A DNA stretch of 64,000 nucleotides from Mogibacterium sp. Its GTDB lineage: Bacteria; Bacillota; Clostridia; Peptostreptococcales; Anaerovoracaceae. Shown one piece after another: positions 17,995 to 27,531 of the stretch (positions within the stretch are counted from its first letter, which is position 1; each line of letters starts with the position of its first letter). The stretch spans positions 124,001 through 188,000 of the forward strand of contig JAFRCS010000015.1 of assembly GCA_017404265.1 (NCBI GenBank), written 5' to 3'. The position numbers and the translations under genes are program-made. The notes below the pieces were generated by a model that was given only the letters and a program-made list of their open reading frames with translations, ran no database searches and was not told the origin of the DNA.

Positions 17995-19323
17995 TCAGAC
18001 GTGCTGATACATGTATCTGTAGTAATCGACTGCAGGCACCAGAGTATCGATGCTTACGCACTCGTTGACGCCGTGTATCGAATCCATCTGTTCTCTGTCG
18101 ATGGTAAACGGCAGGAACCTTATACACTGATTGCAGACTATATCGAAGAACCTCGAGTCCGAACCTCCGGTCATGATATACGGCGCACAGGCGTCGACAC
18201 CCGGCACTGTATTAGCGACAGCCTGTTTTACCAGTCTGAAAGCCTCTCCTCTGAAGTCAGCGAGCCTCGATTCAGGCTCCTGCTGAACGATCTCGGCCTC
18301 AACGCCGAACTTTTTGGCGATCTTGCTGATGGCTTTGATCGACGCTTCCTGGCCCTGATGGTGCGAGCATCTCATGTCGCCTATCACCCAGGCTTCGGAC
18401 GGTATCACGTTCACGGCCTCTCCGCCGCCTGTCATCGTGAAGGCGATGGTGGTAGAGACCATCGCTCCGGTAGTCGCTCCGAGCATCGGCATGAGCCTTC
18501 CGAGCTGTTTTCTGTACTTGTCGGCCTTATCCATGAGCTTTCCTGTCCTGCCCATGTATGGCGCTATGATCTTGAGCATCTCAGCCAGAGCCGGTGACAG
18601 CTCGACATCGAACACCTGATGTTTGTCGACATATGCCATGAATTTGGCGAGCCTTACGATAGGAGTATTCTTCTCTGGCGTTGAAGCATGGCCTCCCGTG
18701 GACTTAGCCGTGAACTTCATGTTGACAACGCTCTTTTCTCCCACGCCTATCATCGCGAAGGTTCCTTTGGCTCCGTTGATCGGTTCGCGTACTATATCTC
18801 CGCCTTCATCAAAGACCATCTCGAATCTGATGCCGCGGTCGTACAGTTTTTCCGCTACGGCTCGTGCGCCGGCGCCGAAAGTCTCCTCGTTGCAGTTGCT
18901 TTCAAAATAAATATCGCGTTCAGGAACGAATCCTTCCGCGGCAAGCTCATCGGCCGCCTGAAACATCGCCCATGTACCGCCCTTGTCATCGAGTGTGCCT
19001 CGTCCCCATATCTTTCCATCCGCGATCTCCGCGCCGAAAGGAGGGTGCTTCCAGTCCTCCGCCTTTGCCGGTACGACATCGTGATGGTTCATGAACAGCA
19101 CCGGCATTTTTGTTACACCGCTGCCCTTCCACTTCAGCAACATGGCGCCGTCGACCATCTCGAGTTCACATGCCTTGCGGATATTAGGGAACATTTCCCA
19201 CAGCAGTTCACGGAACTTCTCGAAGTTCTCCGGGGGACTGCCGCATTCCGGATCTGATACAGTCTCGCATCTGATGAGTTTGCGGAAGTTTTCTATGTAT
19301 CTTTCCTGTCTTTCCTTGTCCAT
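17995..19323 (-). CDS. M20 family zinc peptidase (carboxypeptidase/deacylase type)
   Basis: A 442-residue binuclear-zinc hydrolase. Metal and catalytic motifs are present: NHHDVVPA (first zinc histidine and catalytic aspartate), GRGTLDDKGG (bridging aspartate) and SNCNEETFG (catalytic and zinc glutamates, about residue 165). A dimerisation insert (TGGHASTPEKNTP) follows, and the closing TGGSDSRFF carries the end of the active site. Members cleave dipeptides or N-acyl amino acids. It is cytoplasmic and 18 bases upstream of the YfcC carrier, suggesting uptake and hydrolysis of a peptide or acyl-amino acid. Confidence 0.85.
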   Translation of the reverse strand: MDKERQERYIENFRKLIRCETVSDPECGSPPENFEKFRELLWEMFPNIRKACELEMVDGAMLLKWKGSGVTKMPVLFMNHHDVVPAKAEDWKHPPFGAEIADGKIWGRGTLDDKGGTWAMFQAADELAAEGFVPERDIYFESNCNEETFGAGARAVAEKLYDRGIRFEMVFDEGGDIVREPINGAKGTFAMIGVGEKSVVNMKFTAKSTGGHASTPEKNTPIVRLAKFMAYVDKHQVFDVELSPALAEMLKIIAPYMGRTGKLMDKADKYRKQLGRLMPMLGATTGAMVSTTIAFTMTGGGEAVNVIPSEAWVIGDMRCSHHQGQEASIKAISKIAKKFGVEAEIVQQEPESRLADFRGEAFRLVKQAVANTVPGVDACAPYIMTGGSDSRFFDIVCNQCIRFLPFTIDREQMDSIHGVNECVSIDTLVPAVDYYRYMYQHV

Positions 19324-19353
19324 AACGCCCTCTTTTCTTTTAGCGGGTGCTGA

Positions 19354-19743
19354 TTATTTCTTCTCCTTGAGCAGGTCGCGGATCTCTGTCAGCAGTTCGA
19401 TGTCAGCAGGTGTAGGTTCAGGCTCTGCAGGAGCTTCTGCCTTCTCTGCTTCGAGTTTAGCCTTTGCCTTGTTGAGCGCCTTGATGATCATGAAGAGCAC
19501 CCATGCGATCAGCAGGAAGTCTATGATGGCCTGGATGAACGCGCCGTATCCGATGGCAGCGTTGCCGACCATGATCGACATGTCCGCTACGCTCTTTCCG
19601 CCGCTTATGGCTCCAATGATAGGCATCAGGATGGAATCAACAAGAGCTGTCACGATAGCTGTGAAAGCTCCGCCGATTATGATGCCTACTGCCATGTCCA
19701 TTACGTTGCCTTTGCTTATGAATTCCTTAAACTCCTTTATCAT
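19354..19743 (-). CDS. mscL: Large-conductance mechanosensitive channel
   Basis: A 129-residue protein matching MscL in length and pattern: an amphipathic N-terminal helix MIKEFKEFISKGNVMDMAVG, first membrane helix IIIGGAFTAIVTALVDSILMP, a periplasmic loop, second membrane helix and a charged cytoplasmic helix at the end (EIRDLLKEKK). It opens under membrane tension to release solutes on osmotic downshock. A proline/alanine/glutamate linker (AEAPAEPEPTP) precedes the last helix. Good ribosome site (AAAGGGG). Confidence 0.95.
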   Translation of the reverse strand: MIKEFKEFISKGNVMDMAVGIIIGGAFTAIVTALVDSILMPIIGAISGGKSVADMSIMVGNAAIGYGAFIQAIIDFLLIAWVLFMIIKALNKAKAKLEAEKAEAPAEPEPTPADIELLTEIRDLLKEKK

Positions 19744-19787
19744 TTTCTTTCCCCTTTCGCTTTAAGAAATTATTTTTTATCTTTTTA

Positions 19788-20411
19788 TCAGTCTATGATC
19801 CTGACTGCTGTTATGACAGGCTGATCCTCCGTAGCGATAGTGCCGTTGCTGTCAAGCGGCTGTGCATCCGCGGCGATCTTGTCAACTACTTCCTGACCGG
19901 ATGTAACATGTCCGAAAGCGGCGTACTGGCCATCCAGGTGCGGAGCATCCGCTACCATGATGAAAAACTGTGAGCTGGCGCTGTTCGGGTCCTGCGCCCT
20001 TGCCATGGATATGACGCCCTTGACATGTTCTATGTTGTTTTCGTATCCGTTTGCCGCGAATTCCCCAACGATATTGTTGCCGGATCCTCCCGTGCCGTCG
20101 CCGTTAGGGTCGCCTCCCTGGATCATGAAGCCGTCGATGATACGATGGAACGTGAGTCCATCATAGAAACCGCTGCTTGCGAGATCCATGAAGTTCTGCA
20201 CGGTTATAGGAGCCGTGTCTCCGTCGAGCTCGAGGCTGACCGTACCGTAATCAGCGATATCTATCTCCGCGTGATGAATTCCGATTCCTTCCACCTTAGG
20301 TGTCTCCGGCACTTCCGGCTCGGGCTCCGTACTGCCACCTCCGCATCCCGCAAGTATCATCAGCGATACTGACATCAGGATCACGAGGATAGTTCTGAGA
20401 TCTCTTTTCAT
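19788..20411 (-). CDS. Cyclophilin-type peptidyl-prolyl isomerase, lipoprotein
   Basis: A 207-residue exported protein with lipobox LAGC (cysteine 23), a proline/glutamate linker and a cyclophilin domain. Active-site motifs are present: LTFHRIIDGFMIQGGDPNGD (catalytic arginine), SQFFIM and AAFGHV. It isomerises peptidyl-prolyl bonds, here anchored outside the cytoplasmic membrane where it can help fold secreted proteins. The gene stands alone, with about 100 bases on the upstream side holding only a weak 4-bp hairpin followed by TTTTT. Confidence 0.9.
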   Translation of the reverse strand: MKRDLRTILVILMSVSLMILAGCGGGSTEPEPEVPETPKVEGIGIHHAEIDIADYGTVSLELDGDTAPITVQNFMDLASSGFYDGLTFHRIIDGFMIQGGDPNGDGTGGSGNNIVGEFAANGYENNIEHVKGVISMARAQDPNSASSQFFIMVADAPHLDGQYAAFGHVTSGQEVVDKIAADAQPLDSNGTIATEDQPVITAVRIID

Positions 20412-20510
20412 CGATGTATATGTCCTTTCATTAATTTTTGTCTGGATCGTTTCCGCCGTAAGGCCTATGTCAAAAAGATAGCACCCTACGGGGTTTAAAT
20501 CAATCGATTG

Positions 20511-23189
20511 TCACAGATGAGAGCGTATCTCCTCCTCTGTGCGTCCAAGCATGTCCAGAAACTCCCGCGAGGATATCCTCAGAGCTCCGTGAGCCCACGC
20601 GTCTGTCTGTACAAGGTTGTCGGAAGTGACTGCGTAGACCTGCCTGTCTCTGCTGCCCGCGGCCATCACTCCCATGCGTATGTCAGCGGGTTCATCCTCC
20701 GCAGTGAAAACGACTCTGACGCCATTTATCACTTCTTCATGACCTGTGCCGAACGGCACATTGTACGCGTCAAACAGCATTATCGTTTCACATCCTGTGT
20801 ATCCCGCGTAATTGCTTATCCTGTCAATGATCTGGTCTCTGGCCGATCCCATGTCTATGGCTGAGAGCTCTTTGAGATAAGGATCCGCGAATATGAGATT
20901 ATAGCCGTCGATCAGAACGAGCGGCGGTCTGTCATCCGGTTTTTCTGTCTTTCTTTCGTGGCGTGCCCTGATCTCCATGTTGCGCGCCTCATTGCGGGCA
21001 GCTTCCTCTTCGGAAAGTTTTGGTTTTTTCCTGTAATCCGCTTCCGTCGCTTCCCTTCGCCTGGTCTCCTTCGAAACGCCATACGTGCGTTCAAATATAC
21101 TGCGGAGTTCCTTTTCCGCCTTTGCCCTCCTGCGCGCTGCCTCTTTTACATCTATGTTTTCATCATCGCCAATCTGCCTTTGAGGGACATATCCCGCATA
21201 TGCTGAGACCGCTTCAGTCCTTCTTTTCAGCACACTGCCAATATGCATGTACTCAGCAGCCTTATCCCACCTTACTATGTCGCTGCCGCTGTGGTTCACA
21301 AAGACCGAATCCGCAGGGTTATCGACATCCCTTTCAGGCTCATATGCCTTTTGTTCTATGACCTTTGCGGCATCATGGCAGACATCGTAGCCGGCCGGCG
21401 CGACCGACAACCTTCCTTCACCGGCAGTATATCCGGCCAGAGTCTGCTGATATCCGGATATCTCCTTTGCCGGGACGCGCCCTTTTATCTTCGCTGTGTC
21501 ACCAGTCTGCTCAAGGGAGTCCTGGCTGCCGCCCATCTGCCTTATATCCGTCATTGCGCGTCCGACAGTCCTGGCAGGCACTTCCATATCATATTCACAC
21601 CAAGGCTCGAGCAGGCACGCTTTGCCGGCAGCCCTGGCCTGCATCAGAGCATGCCTTACCGCCCTGTATGTCGCCTCGCGGAAGTCTCCTCCCGTGGTGT
21701 GCTTGTCATGCGCCCTGCCCGCGGCAAGGCTTATCTTTATATCCGTTACAGGCGCTCCGGTCAGAACGCCGGCATGTTCTTTTTCTTCAAGGTGTGTCAT
21801 TATGAGGCGCTGCCAGTTGAGCGCCAGCTCATCCTCAGGGACCATGCTGGTGATTATAATGCCGCTGCCGCGCTCAGCAGGCTCGACTATTAGGTGAACC
21901 TCGGCATAGTGTCTCAGAGGTTCGAAGTGTCCCATACCCTCAAATGTATCCTCTATGGTCTCCAGATAGAGCACGCTGCCCGATCCGAAGCTGACATCAT
22001 AGCCGAATCTGTCCCTGATCATGGTCTGAAGGACTTCGAGCTGGACTTGACCCATAATCCTTATTTCTAAAGTGCCATCTGCCCTGCGAGCCGCATTTAG
22101 CATAGGGTCTTCTTCAGTCAGTATCCTGAGATCTTTCAACAGAAGATACGGATCCATGCCCTCCGGGCCGTTGACCGTATAGACCATGAAAGGCTTGATA
22201 CTGCTGCCGCTGAGCGGTTCTTCGCACCCGAGTCCGTCTCCCGGCAGGGCTCGTCCGAGCCCCGTCACGGCGCAGACTGTGCCGGCCGCTGCGGCGTCTG
22301 CGTTTGTGCAGCGGCTGCCGGAGTAAAGCCTTATCTGATTGACTTTCTCCTCCCGCTTCTCGCCGGAAGCGCAGTTCACCTTCACCTTATCCCTTACCTT
22401 CAGTTCCCCTCCGGTCACCTTGATGAAGCAAAGCCTCTCTCCGTCCTCCGCGTCGGCTATCTTGAATACTCTAGCGCCAAATTCACTGCCATATCCCGGC
22501 GTTTTTGTGTATCTTCCTATCACCTCTATGAGCCTGTCTATGCCTTCTATCTTCAGGGCCGATCCAAACACACAAGGAACGATCTCTCCTTTCAGCACGG
22601 CATCGGCTATCTGATCATCGGAAAGCATGCCTCCCTCAATAACAGTCTCAGCCAGTTCAGGAGAAAACAAAGTCACCGCGTCCGTGAACGCCTCTGTCCT
22701 CTCCGCAGCCCCGCTGAAATCGACCATGCCGGCGTTAAGCTCCGAAGCCATCTCAGCCACTATGTCCTCTTTAAGTCTCACAGCAATGTCCATCTTGTTG
22801 ACAAATACAAAGACAGGTATACCCCTCTCTTTCAGAAGCCTGAATAGCGTCTTTGTATGCGCCTGCACCCCTTCGGATCCGCTCACCACAAGGAGTGCGT
22901 AGTCAAGGACGGACAGAGACCTCTCCATCTCGGCCGCAAAGTCCACGTGACCCGGTGTGTCTATAAGCGTCACCTCAGTGCAGCCCACCATGAAACGGGC
23001 CTGCCTGGAGAAGATAGTGATGCCGCGGTTCCTTTCTATCGAGTCATCATCAAGATAGGAATCTCCGTGGTCCACCCTTCCCGGTTTCCTTATTTCTCCT
23101 GTCGTGTACAGCAAAGCTTCCGACAAAGTGGTCTTGCCGGCATCGACGTGAGCGAGTATTCCAAATGTCAACCTTTTATCGGGCATCAT
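20511..23189 (-). CDS. Tet-like translational GTPase fused to a YacP/Rae1-like NYN domain
   Basis: An 892-residue fusion. Residues 1 to about 660 follow elongation factor G and ribosomal-protection proteins: AHVDAGKTT, RGITI, DTPGH and VNKMD (G1-G4), then domains II-V. The domain IV tip reads HDKHTTGGDFREA where TetM/TetO have the SPVSTPADFR-type loop. A charged, Arg/Glu/Lys-rich linker (about 685-750) leads to a C-terminal domain (755-892) with LVLIDGYNLIF, MLFDAYN and TSDNLVQTDAWAHGA. These are the acidic motifs of YacP/Rae1, an endonuclease acting in the ribosomal A site. The likely role is ribosome-linked; tetracycline resistance is possible but not shown. Confidence 0.85.
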   Translation of the reverse strand: MMPDKRLTFGILAHVDAGKTTLSEALLYTTGEIRKPGRVDHGDSYLDDDSIERNRGITIFSRQARFMVGCTEVTLIDTPGHVDFAAEMERSLSVLDYALLVVSGSEGVQAHTKTLFRLLKERGIPVFVFVNKMDIAVRLKEDIVAEMASELNAGMVDFSGAAERTEAFTDAVTLFSPELAETVIEGGMLSDDQIADAVLKGEIVPCVFGSALKIEGIDRLIEVIGRYTKTPGYGSEFGARVFKIADAEDGERLCFIKVTGGELKVRDKVKVNCASGEKREEKVNQIRLYSGSRCTNADAAAAGTVCAVTGLGRALPGDGLGCEEPLSGSSIKPFMVYTVNGPEGMDPYLLLKDLRILTEEDPMLNAARRADGTLEIRIMGQVQLEVLQTMIRDRFGYDVSFGSGSVLYLETIEDTFEGMGHFEPLRHYAEVHLIVEPAERGSGIIITSMVPEDELALNWQRLIMTHLEEKEHAGVLTGAPVTDIKISLAAGRAHDKHTTGGDFREATYRAVRHALMQARAAGKACLLEPWCEYDMEVPARTVGRAMTDIRQMGGSQDSLEQTGDTAKIKGRVPAKEISGYQQTLAGYTAGEGRLSVAPAGYDVCHDAAKVIEQKAYEPERDVDNPADSVFVNHSGSDIVRWDKAAEYMHIGSVLKRRTEAVSAYAGYVPQRQIGDDENIDVKEAARRRAKAEKELRSIFERTYGVSKETRRREATEADYRKKPKLSEEEAARNEARNMEIRARHERKTEKPDDRPPLVLIDGYNLIFADPYLKELSAIDMGSARDQIIDRISNYAGYTGCETIMLFDAYNVPFGTGHEEVINGVRVVFTAEDEPADIRMGVMAAGSRDRQVYAVTSDNLVQTDAWAHGALRISSREFLDMLGRTEEEIRSHL

Positions 23190-23288
23190 TTTAATGATAT
23201 CTTTTACACTTCTTTTATGGTTTAATCATTCAGAAAGTAATATCATATACACATTATAACGGATATCCACGGATTGTGAGGCAATAAT

Positions 23289-24647
23289 ATGAAGATAGTC
23301 GTGATCGGTACCGGCAAGGTGGGAAGCCTGCTCGTAGAGCAGCTGACGGCGGAAGGCCACCAGATAGTCGCCATAGACCGTAACGAAAAAAAGCTCATGG
23401 ACCTGCAGAACAGTTTTGATGTGCTGTGCCTTGCAGGTAACGCGGCAGACCGCAAGGTGCTGCTTGAAGCCGGTGTAGGCACCGCTGATCTGGTCATCGC
23501 CGCCACAAACAGCGATGAGGTCAATATGCTTTGCTGCCTGCTCGCCAAGAAGCTTGGCACTTCACATACGATCGCCCGCGTGCGCAAGCATGAGCTCGCT
23601 GATGAGATAGAAGTATTTGCCGAGGACATGGGACTTTCCATGACGATAAACCCTGAGCTGTACGCAGCTCAGGAAATCTTCTCCGTGCTTCGTTTCCCGG
23701 GGCTGATGTCCGTGGAATCCTTCGGTCACGGTATGTTCCAGATGGTTGAATTCCGTCTGACTGAAGAAGGCCCAGCCACATCGATGACTCTTCAGGAGCT
23801 GTCAAGGAAATACAGGTCAAAAGCTCTGGTATGCGCCATAAGGCGTGACGGAAACACTGTCATTCCTGACGGCAATGCCACCCTCAGGGTCGGCGATCTT
23901 ATAAGTTTTGCCGCTGATCCGAAGGAGACCGAGCTCTTCCTTAAACTGTGCGGCATCAGGAGCCGCATGCCTAAGCATGTAATGATAATCGGCGCTGGCA
24001 TGATCGCCTACTACCTGCTACGAATGATGCGTGAAGTGGGCATGAAGTCCGTTGTAATAGAAAGCAATGCAGCAAATGCGGAGACGCTCAATCAGGCGGT
24101 ATCGGGACAGCTCATCATAAATGCAGACGGCACAGACCGCGATATTCTGGATGAGGAAGGTCTTAGCAGTACGGACGCCTTCGTCGCCCTTACCGGTACT
24201 GATGAGGTCAACATGCTCATGGGCATGTACGCTCATCGCGAAGGGGTCCCTAAAGTCGTTACAAAGATCTCAAAAAGCAGCATGCTGGATCTCGTAGATA
24301 TAGAACGCGTGGGCAGCGTAGTCTGTCCACGTGACATAGTGGCAGGCCGTATAATCAGCTATGTCCGCGCAAAGGAAAACGCCGGCGGCAGCAACGTTGA
24401 GACTCTCTACCGCATAGCCGAGGGCACTGCCGAGGCGCTGGAATTCACGGTCCATGAAGATCATGGCACACTTACGGGCGTGCCTCTCAGGGATCTTAAG
24501 ACAAGAGAAGGCATTATCCTGTGCGCGATACTGCGCAGGGGCAAGGTCATCATCCCGGGCGGCAGCGATACCATAGAACAAGGTGACCACGTGGTCATAG
24601 CAACAACGATAAAACAGCTGACGGATCTTTCAATGATCCTTCAATAA
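23289..24647 (+). CDS. trkA: Trk potassium uptake regulatory subunit TrkA
   Basis: A 452-residue cytoplasmic protein with two RCK modules, each made of a nucleotide-binding Rossmann fold and a TrkA_C domain. The first fold has IGTGKVGSLLVEQL and the acidic IDRNEKKL; the second has IIGAGMIAYYLL, where the last glycine of the motif is alanine. It gates the TrkH channel in response to nucleotides. GAGG eight bases before the ATG supports the start. It is followed three bases later by trkH and is transcribed divergently from the GTPase-NYN gene. Confidence 0.92.
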   Translation: MKIVVIGTGKVGSLLVEQLTAEGHQIVAIDRNEKKLMDLQNSFDVLCLAGNAADRKVLLEAGVGTADLVIAATNSDEVNMLCCLLAKKLGTSHTIARVRKHELADEIEVFAEDMGLSMTINPELYAAQEIFSVLRFPGLMSVESFGHGMFQMVEFRLTEEGPATSMTLQELSRKYRSKALVCAIRRDGNTVIPDGNATLRVGDLISFAADPKETELFLKLCGIRSRMPKHVMIIGAGMIAYYLLRMMREVGMKSVVIESNAANAETLNQAVSGQLIINADGTDRDILDEEGLSSTDAFVALTGTDEVNMLMGMYAHREGVPKVVTKISKSSMLDLVDIERVGSVVCPRDIVAGRIISYVRAKENAGGSNVETLYRIAEGTAEALEFTVHEDHGTLTGVPLRDLKTREGIILCAILRRGKVIIPGGSDTIEQGDHVVIATTIKQLTDLSMILQ

Positions 24648-24650
24648 CAC

Positions 24651-26096
24651 ATGAAAACAAAGGTAGTACTACATACAGTCGGACTGATATTGCTGATCGA
24701 AGCAGGCCTGCTTCTCATCCCCGTCATCGTCGGGTTGATCTATCATGAGGAGGCTTCTGTTGTCGCGTTTCTCATCGCGATCTGTGCCGCTACAGCAGCC
24801 GGAGTGCTGCTTCTTCTTGTGAAACCTGCGGCGAACACGATCTACGCGCGCGAGGGATTTGCCATAACCGGCCTGTCCTGGATCATGCTGAGTCTTTTCG
24901 GCTGCCTGCCTTTTGTCATCAGCGGTCAGATCCCGAATCCTGTCGATGCTTTCTTTGAGACCGTGTCTGGTTTCACTACTACCGGCGCAAGCATCCTGAC
25001 GGATATAGAGGCTCTCGACAAGTCCATGCTGTTCTGGCGCAGCTTCACTCACTGGATAGGCGGCATGGGAATACTCGTGTTCGGAATGATCATCATACCG
25101 TTGGGAGGCAAACGAAGCATGCACCTCCTGAGGGCTGAATCCCCTGGACCTTCTTCCGGTAAGCTGGTACCGCATATGCGCGACACAGCCGGCATCCTTT
25201 ACGGGATATATATCGCAATGTCCGCGCTCATGCTGGTCCTTTTGATGGCCGGCGGAATGCCGCTCTATGACGGCCTGATCAATGTGTTCGGAACAGCCGG
25301 TACAGGCGGCTTCTCAAATCACAGCGCAAGCATCGGCTTCTATGACAGCGAGTACTATGAAGTGGTCATAGGAGTGTTTATGCTGCTCTTCGGAGTAAAC
25401 TTCAACCTGTACTTCCTTATGCTGCTGAGACGCTTCAGGATCGCTCTCAGCAGTGAGGAACTTCACTGGTATCTTGGTTTTGTCGCCTTTTCCGTCATCA
25501 CGATCGCGGCAAATATAAACAGCCTGTATGGCAGTATCCATCAGGCTGTCCGTCATTCATTCTTTGCTGTATCATCTATCATCACTACCACAGGCTTTGG
25601 TACCATGGACTTTGACACATGGCCTCAGTATTCACGCACCCTGCTCGTGTTCCTGATGTTCGTCGGAGCCTGCGCGGGAAGCACAGGCGGAGGTCTTAAG
25701 GTATCCAGAGTGATTCTTTTACAGCGTACCGTAAAAAGAGGCATGCGCAGGCTTATCCACTCCAGAGCTGTCGGAAGCGTCCGCTTTGAAGGACGCATGA
25801 TGGAAGAGGATACCATAAATGCCTGTCTTGTATATCTGGCTGTCTACTGCATGATTTCAGTTGCCAGCGTGATCATCGTTTCTTTGAATAACTTCTCTTT
25901 CGAGACTAATGTTACCGGCGTGATCGCGTGTATAAACAACATAGGCCCGGGACTCGGAATGGTAGGTCCTGCGGGCAATTATGCCGAATTCTCAGCACTG
26001 TCTAAACTGGTGCTCTCATTCGACATGCTCGCGGGCAGGCTCGAGCTCTTCCCTGTCCTGCTGCTGTTCTATCCATCTACCTGGAAACGCAGCTAA
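24651..26096 (+). CDS. trkH: Trk potassium transporter, channel subunit TrkH
   Basis: A 481-residue membrane protein of the SKT superfamily with four pseudo-repeated pore regions. Selectivity-filter segments are visible: SGFTTTGAS near residue 107, GTAGTGGFSNHS near 218, SSIITTTGFGT near 308 and ACINNIGPGLGMVGP near 425. The C terminus LAGRLELFPVLLLF is typical. It forms the K+ pore regulated by TrkA. Its stop is three bases from the stop of the convergent MATE gene. Confidence 0.92.
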   Translation: MKTKVVLHTVGLILLIEAGLLLIPVIVGLIYHEEASVVAFLIAICAATAAGVLLLLVKPAANTIYAREGFAITGLSWIMLSLFGCLPFVISGQIPNPVDAFFETVSGFTTTGASILTDIEALDKSMLFWRSFTHWIGGMGILVFGMIIIPLGGKRSMHLLRAESPGPSSGKLVPHMRDTAGILYGIYIAMSALMLVLLMAGGMPLYDGLINVFGTAGTGGFSNHSASIGFYDSEYYEVVIGVFMLLFGVNFNLYFLMLLRRFRIALSSEELHWYLGFVAFSVITIAANINSLYGSIHQAVRHSFFAVSSIITTTGFGTMDFDTWPQYSRTLLVFLMFVGACAGSTGGGLKVSRVILLQRTVKRGMRRLIHSRAVGSVRFEGRMMEEDTINACLVYLAVYCMISVASVIIVSLNNFSFETNVTGVIACINNIGPGLGMVGPAGNYAEFSALSKLVLSFDMLAGRLELFPVLLLFYPSTWKRS

Positions 26097-26099
26097 GCG

Positions 26100-27452
26100 T
26101 CACAGATCTTCTATCACCGTTTTCATCCATTTCTTAGAGACGTATCTCTTGGTGACTATGGCCGCCCTGATGAATATCTCTATTCTTGTGACCAGCAGCG
26201 CCAGATGCACCGGCAGATGCCATACCAGCGCGGCAATGAACGCGAGCGGAATGGCTATCAGCCACACACAGCTCATCTCGGCTATCATCGCGAATCTGGT
26301 ATCTCCTCCGGCTCTTAGTATTCCAGCTATCTGCAGTCCATTGTAAAGGTCGGCAGCCATTGTGGCGCCCAGGACGATGATTATGTATTTCGTATACATC
26401 TGTCCTGCTTCTGTGAGCCTGAAGACTCCTGAAAGTGGTCCGGATATGATGATGGCAAACGATCCAATCACTATGCCCACTACAAGGATCGCCTTGATCA
26501 AATGCTTTGAGAGCTTCCATGTGTATTCCATGTCGCCCTCGCCCAGCTTTTCTCCTACGAGTATCAGCGCCGCGTCTCCTATGCTGAAGGCCGCGAAGTT
26601 GAATATGTTGAATATGGCGTTGGCTGCCTGGTATGCCGCGTACGCTGTCGTGCTGATACGGCTGAACGCCGCTACATACATGGACTGGCCAAAGCCCCAG
26701 AAGAATTCGTTTATGGTAGTCGGTGTCGCGTTCTTTATGACACGGCGTATAAGTTCAGGATCCCACCCGAAGAAACTGCGTATGCTTCCGCGGAACTCAT
26801 TGCCGCTCCGGAATCCAAAGTAGCCGTTCAGGGCGACCTCTACTATCCTGGCTGAGAGAGTTCCTATGGCTGCTCCCGCTACGCCCAGCGCCGGAGCTCC
26901 GAACTTGCCGAAAATGAACATATAGTTGACCGTGATATTCGTGATGAATACCGCGGCGCTGACTATCATAGGTATCCTCACCTGCTGCGTTGCCTTGAAT
27001 GCCATCTCAAGAGGAGCTGAGAAGGCCAGCAGCAAGAATGAGACAGCATTGATCCTCACGTACTGCGCCGCGAGCGCCTTGACTGCCTGATCCTCAGTAT
27101 AAATGGATAAAATCGTTCCCGTTATGCCTACGGTCAGTATGAAGAAAAAGGCGCCGAGCCCCGCAAGCAGCGTAAAGTCGAAGCCTATCACCTTCCGGAT
27201 ATTGGCCATGTCCCTGGTGCCATAGAACTGAGCCATGAAGGTTGCCGATCCTGACAGGATGCCGAAAAGCACAAGATAGTGCACGGTAAATAACTGAGAT
27301 CCCACGCCGACGGCGGCGAGCTCAGTCTCTCCGAGGAATCCCACCATGATATTGTCGATCATCATGAGCGTTGCCGACACCACGCCCTGTATGGCTATCG
27401 GTGTGGCTATCCTGGCCAGTTTTCTGTTTACCTGTTTGGTATCAAAATCCAT
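26100..27452 (-). CDS. MATE family efflux transporter
   Basis: A 450-residue, twelve-helix exporter. Typical features are the N-terminal IATPIAIQGVVSATLMMIDNI and MVGFLGETELAAVGVGSQLF, and their partial repeat in the second half. MATE proteins export cationic drugs or metabolites in exchange for Na+ or H+. The start at 27452 (MDFDTKQVNRKL) is preferred because the longer in-frame reading adds 56 residues unlike any MATE. The ribosome site is weak. Divergent from the carboxypeptidase gene across a 79-base AT-rich spacer in which promoter elements are plausible but not clear. Confidence 0.87.
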   Translation of the reverse strand: MDFDTKQVNRKLARIATPIAIQGVVSATLMMIDNIMVGFLGETELAAVGVGSQLFTVHYLVLFGILSGSATFMAQFYGTRDMANIRKVIGFDFTLLAGLGAFFFILTVGITGTILSIYTEDQAVKALAAQYVRINAVSFLLLAFSAPLEMAFKATQQVRIPMIVSAAVFITNITVNYMFIFGKFGAPALGVAGAAIGTLSARIVEVALNGYFGFRSGNEFRGSIRSFFGWDPELIRRVIKNATPTTINEFFWGFGQSMYVAAFSRISTTAYAAYQAANAIFNIFNFAAFSIGDAALILVGEKLGEGDMEYTWKLSKHLIKAILVVGIVIGSFAIIISGPLSGVFRLTEAGQMYTKYIIIVLGATMAADLYNGLQIAGILRAGGDTRFAMIAEMSCVWLIAIPLAFIAALVWHLPVHLALLVTRIEIFIRAAIVTKRYVSKKWMKTVIEDL

Positions 27453-27531
27453 GTTCTTTCGGTTGTGGCAAATTCTTTCGATTTGAGTTAGTATTATTAT
27501 ATTAAAAACAGCACTCCGGAGGTATTTTTTT

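Noticed and set aside
20412..20510. Terminator after the GTPase-NYN gene
   Set aside because: Only a 4-bp stem is present, with the T-run several bases away; too weak to list as a feature.
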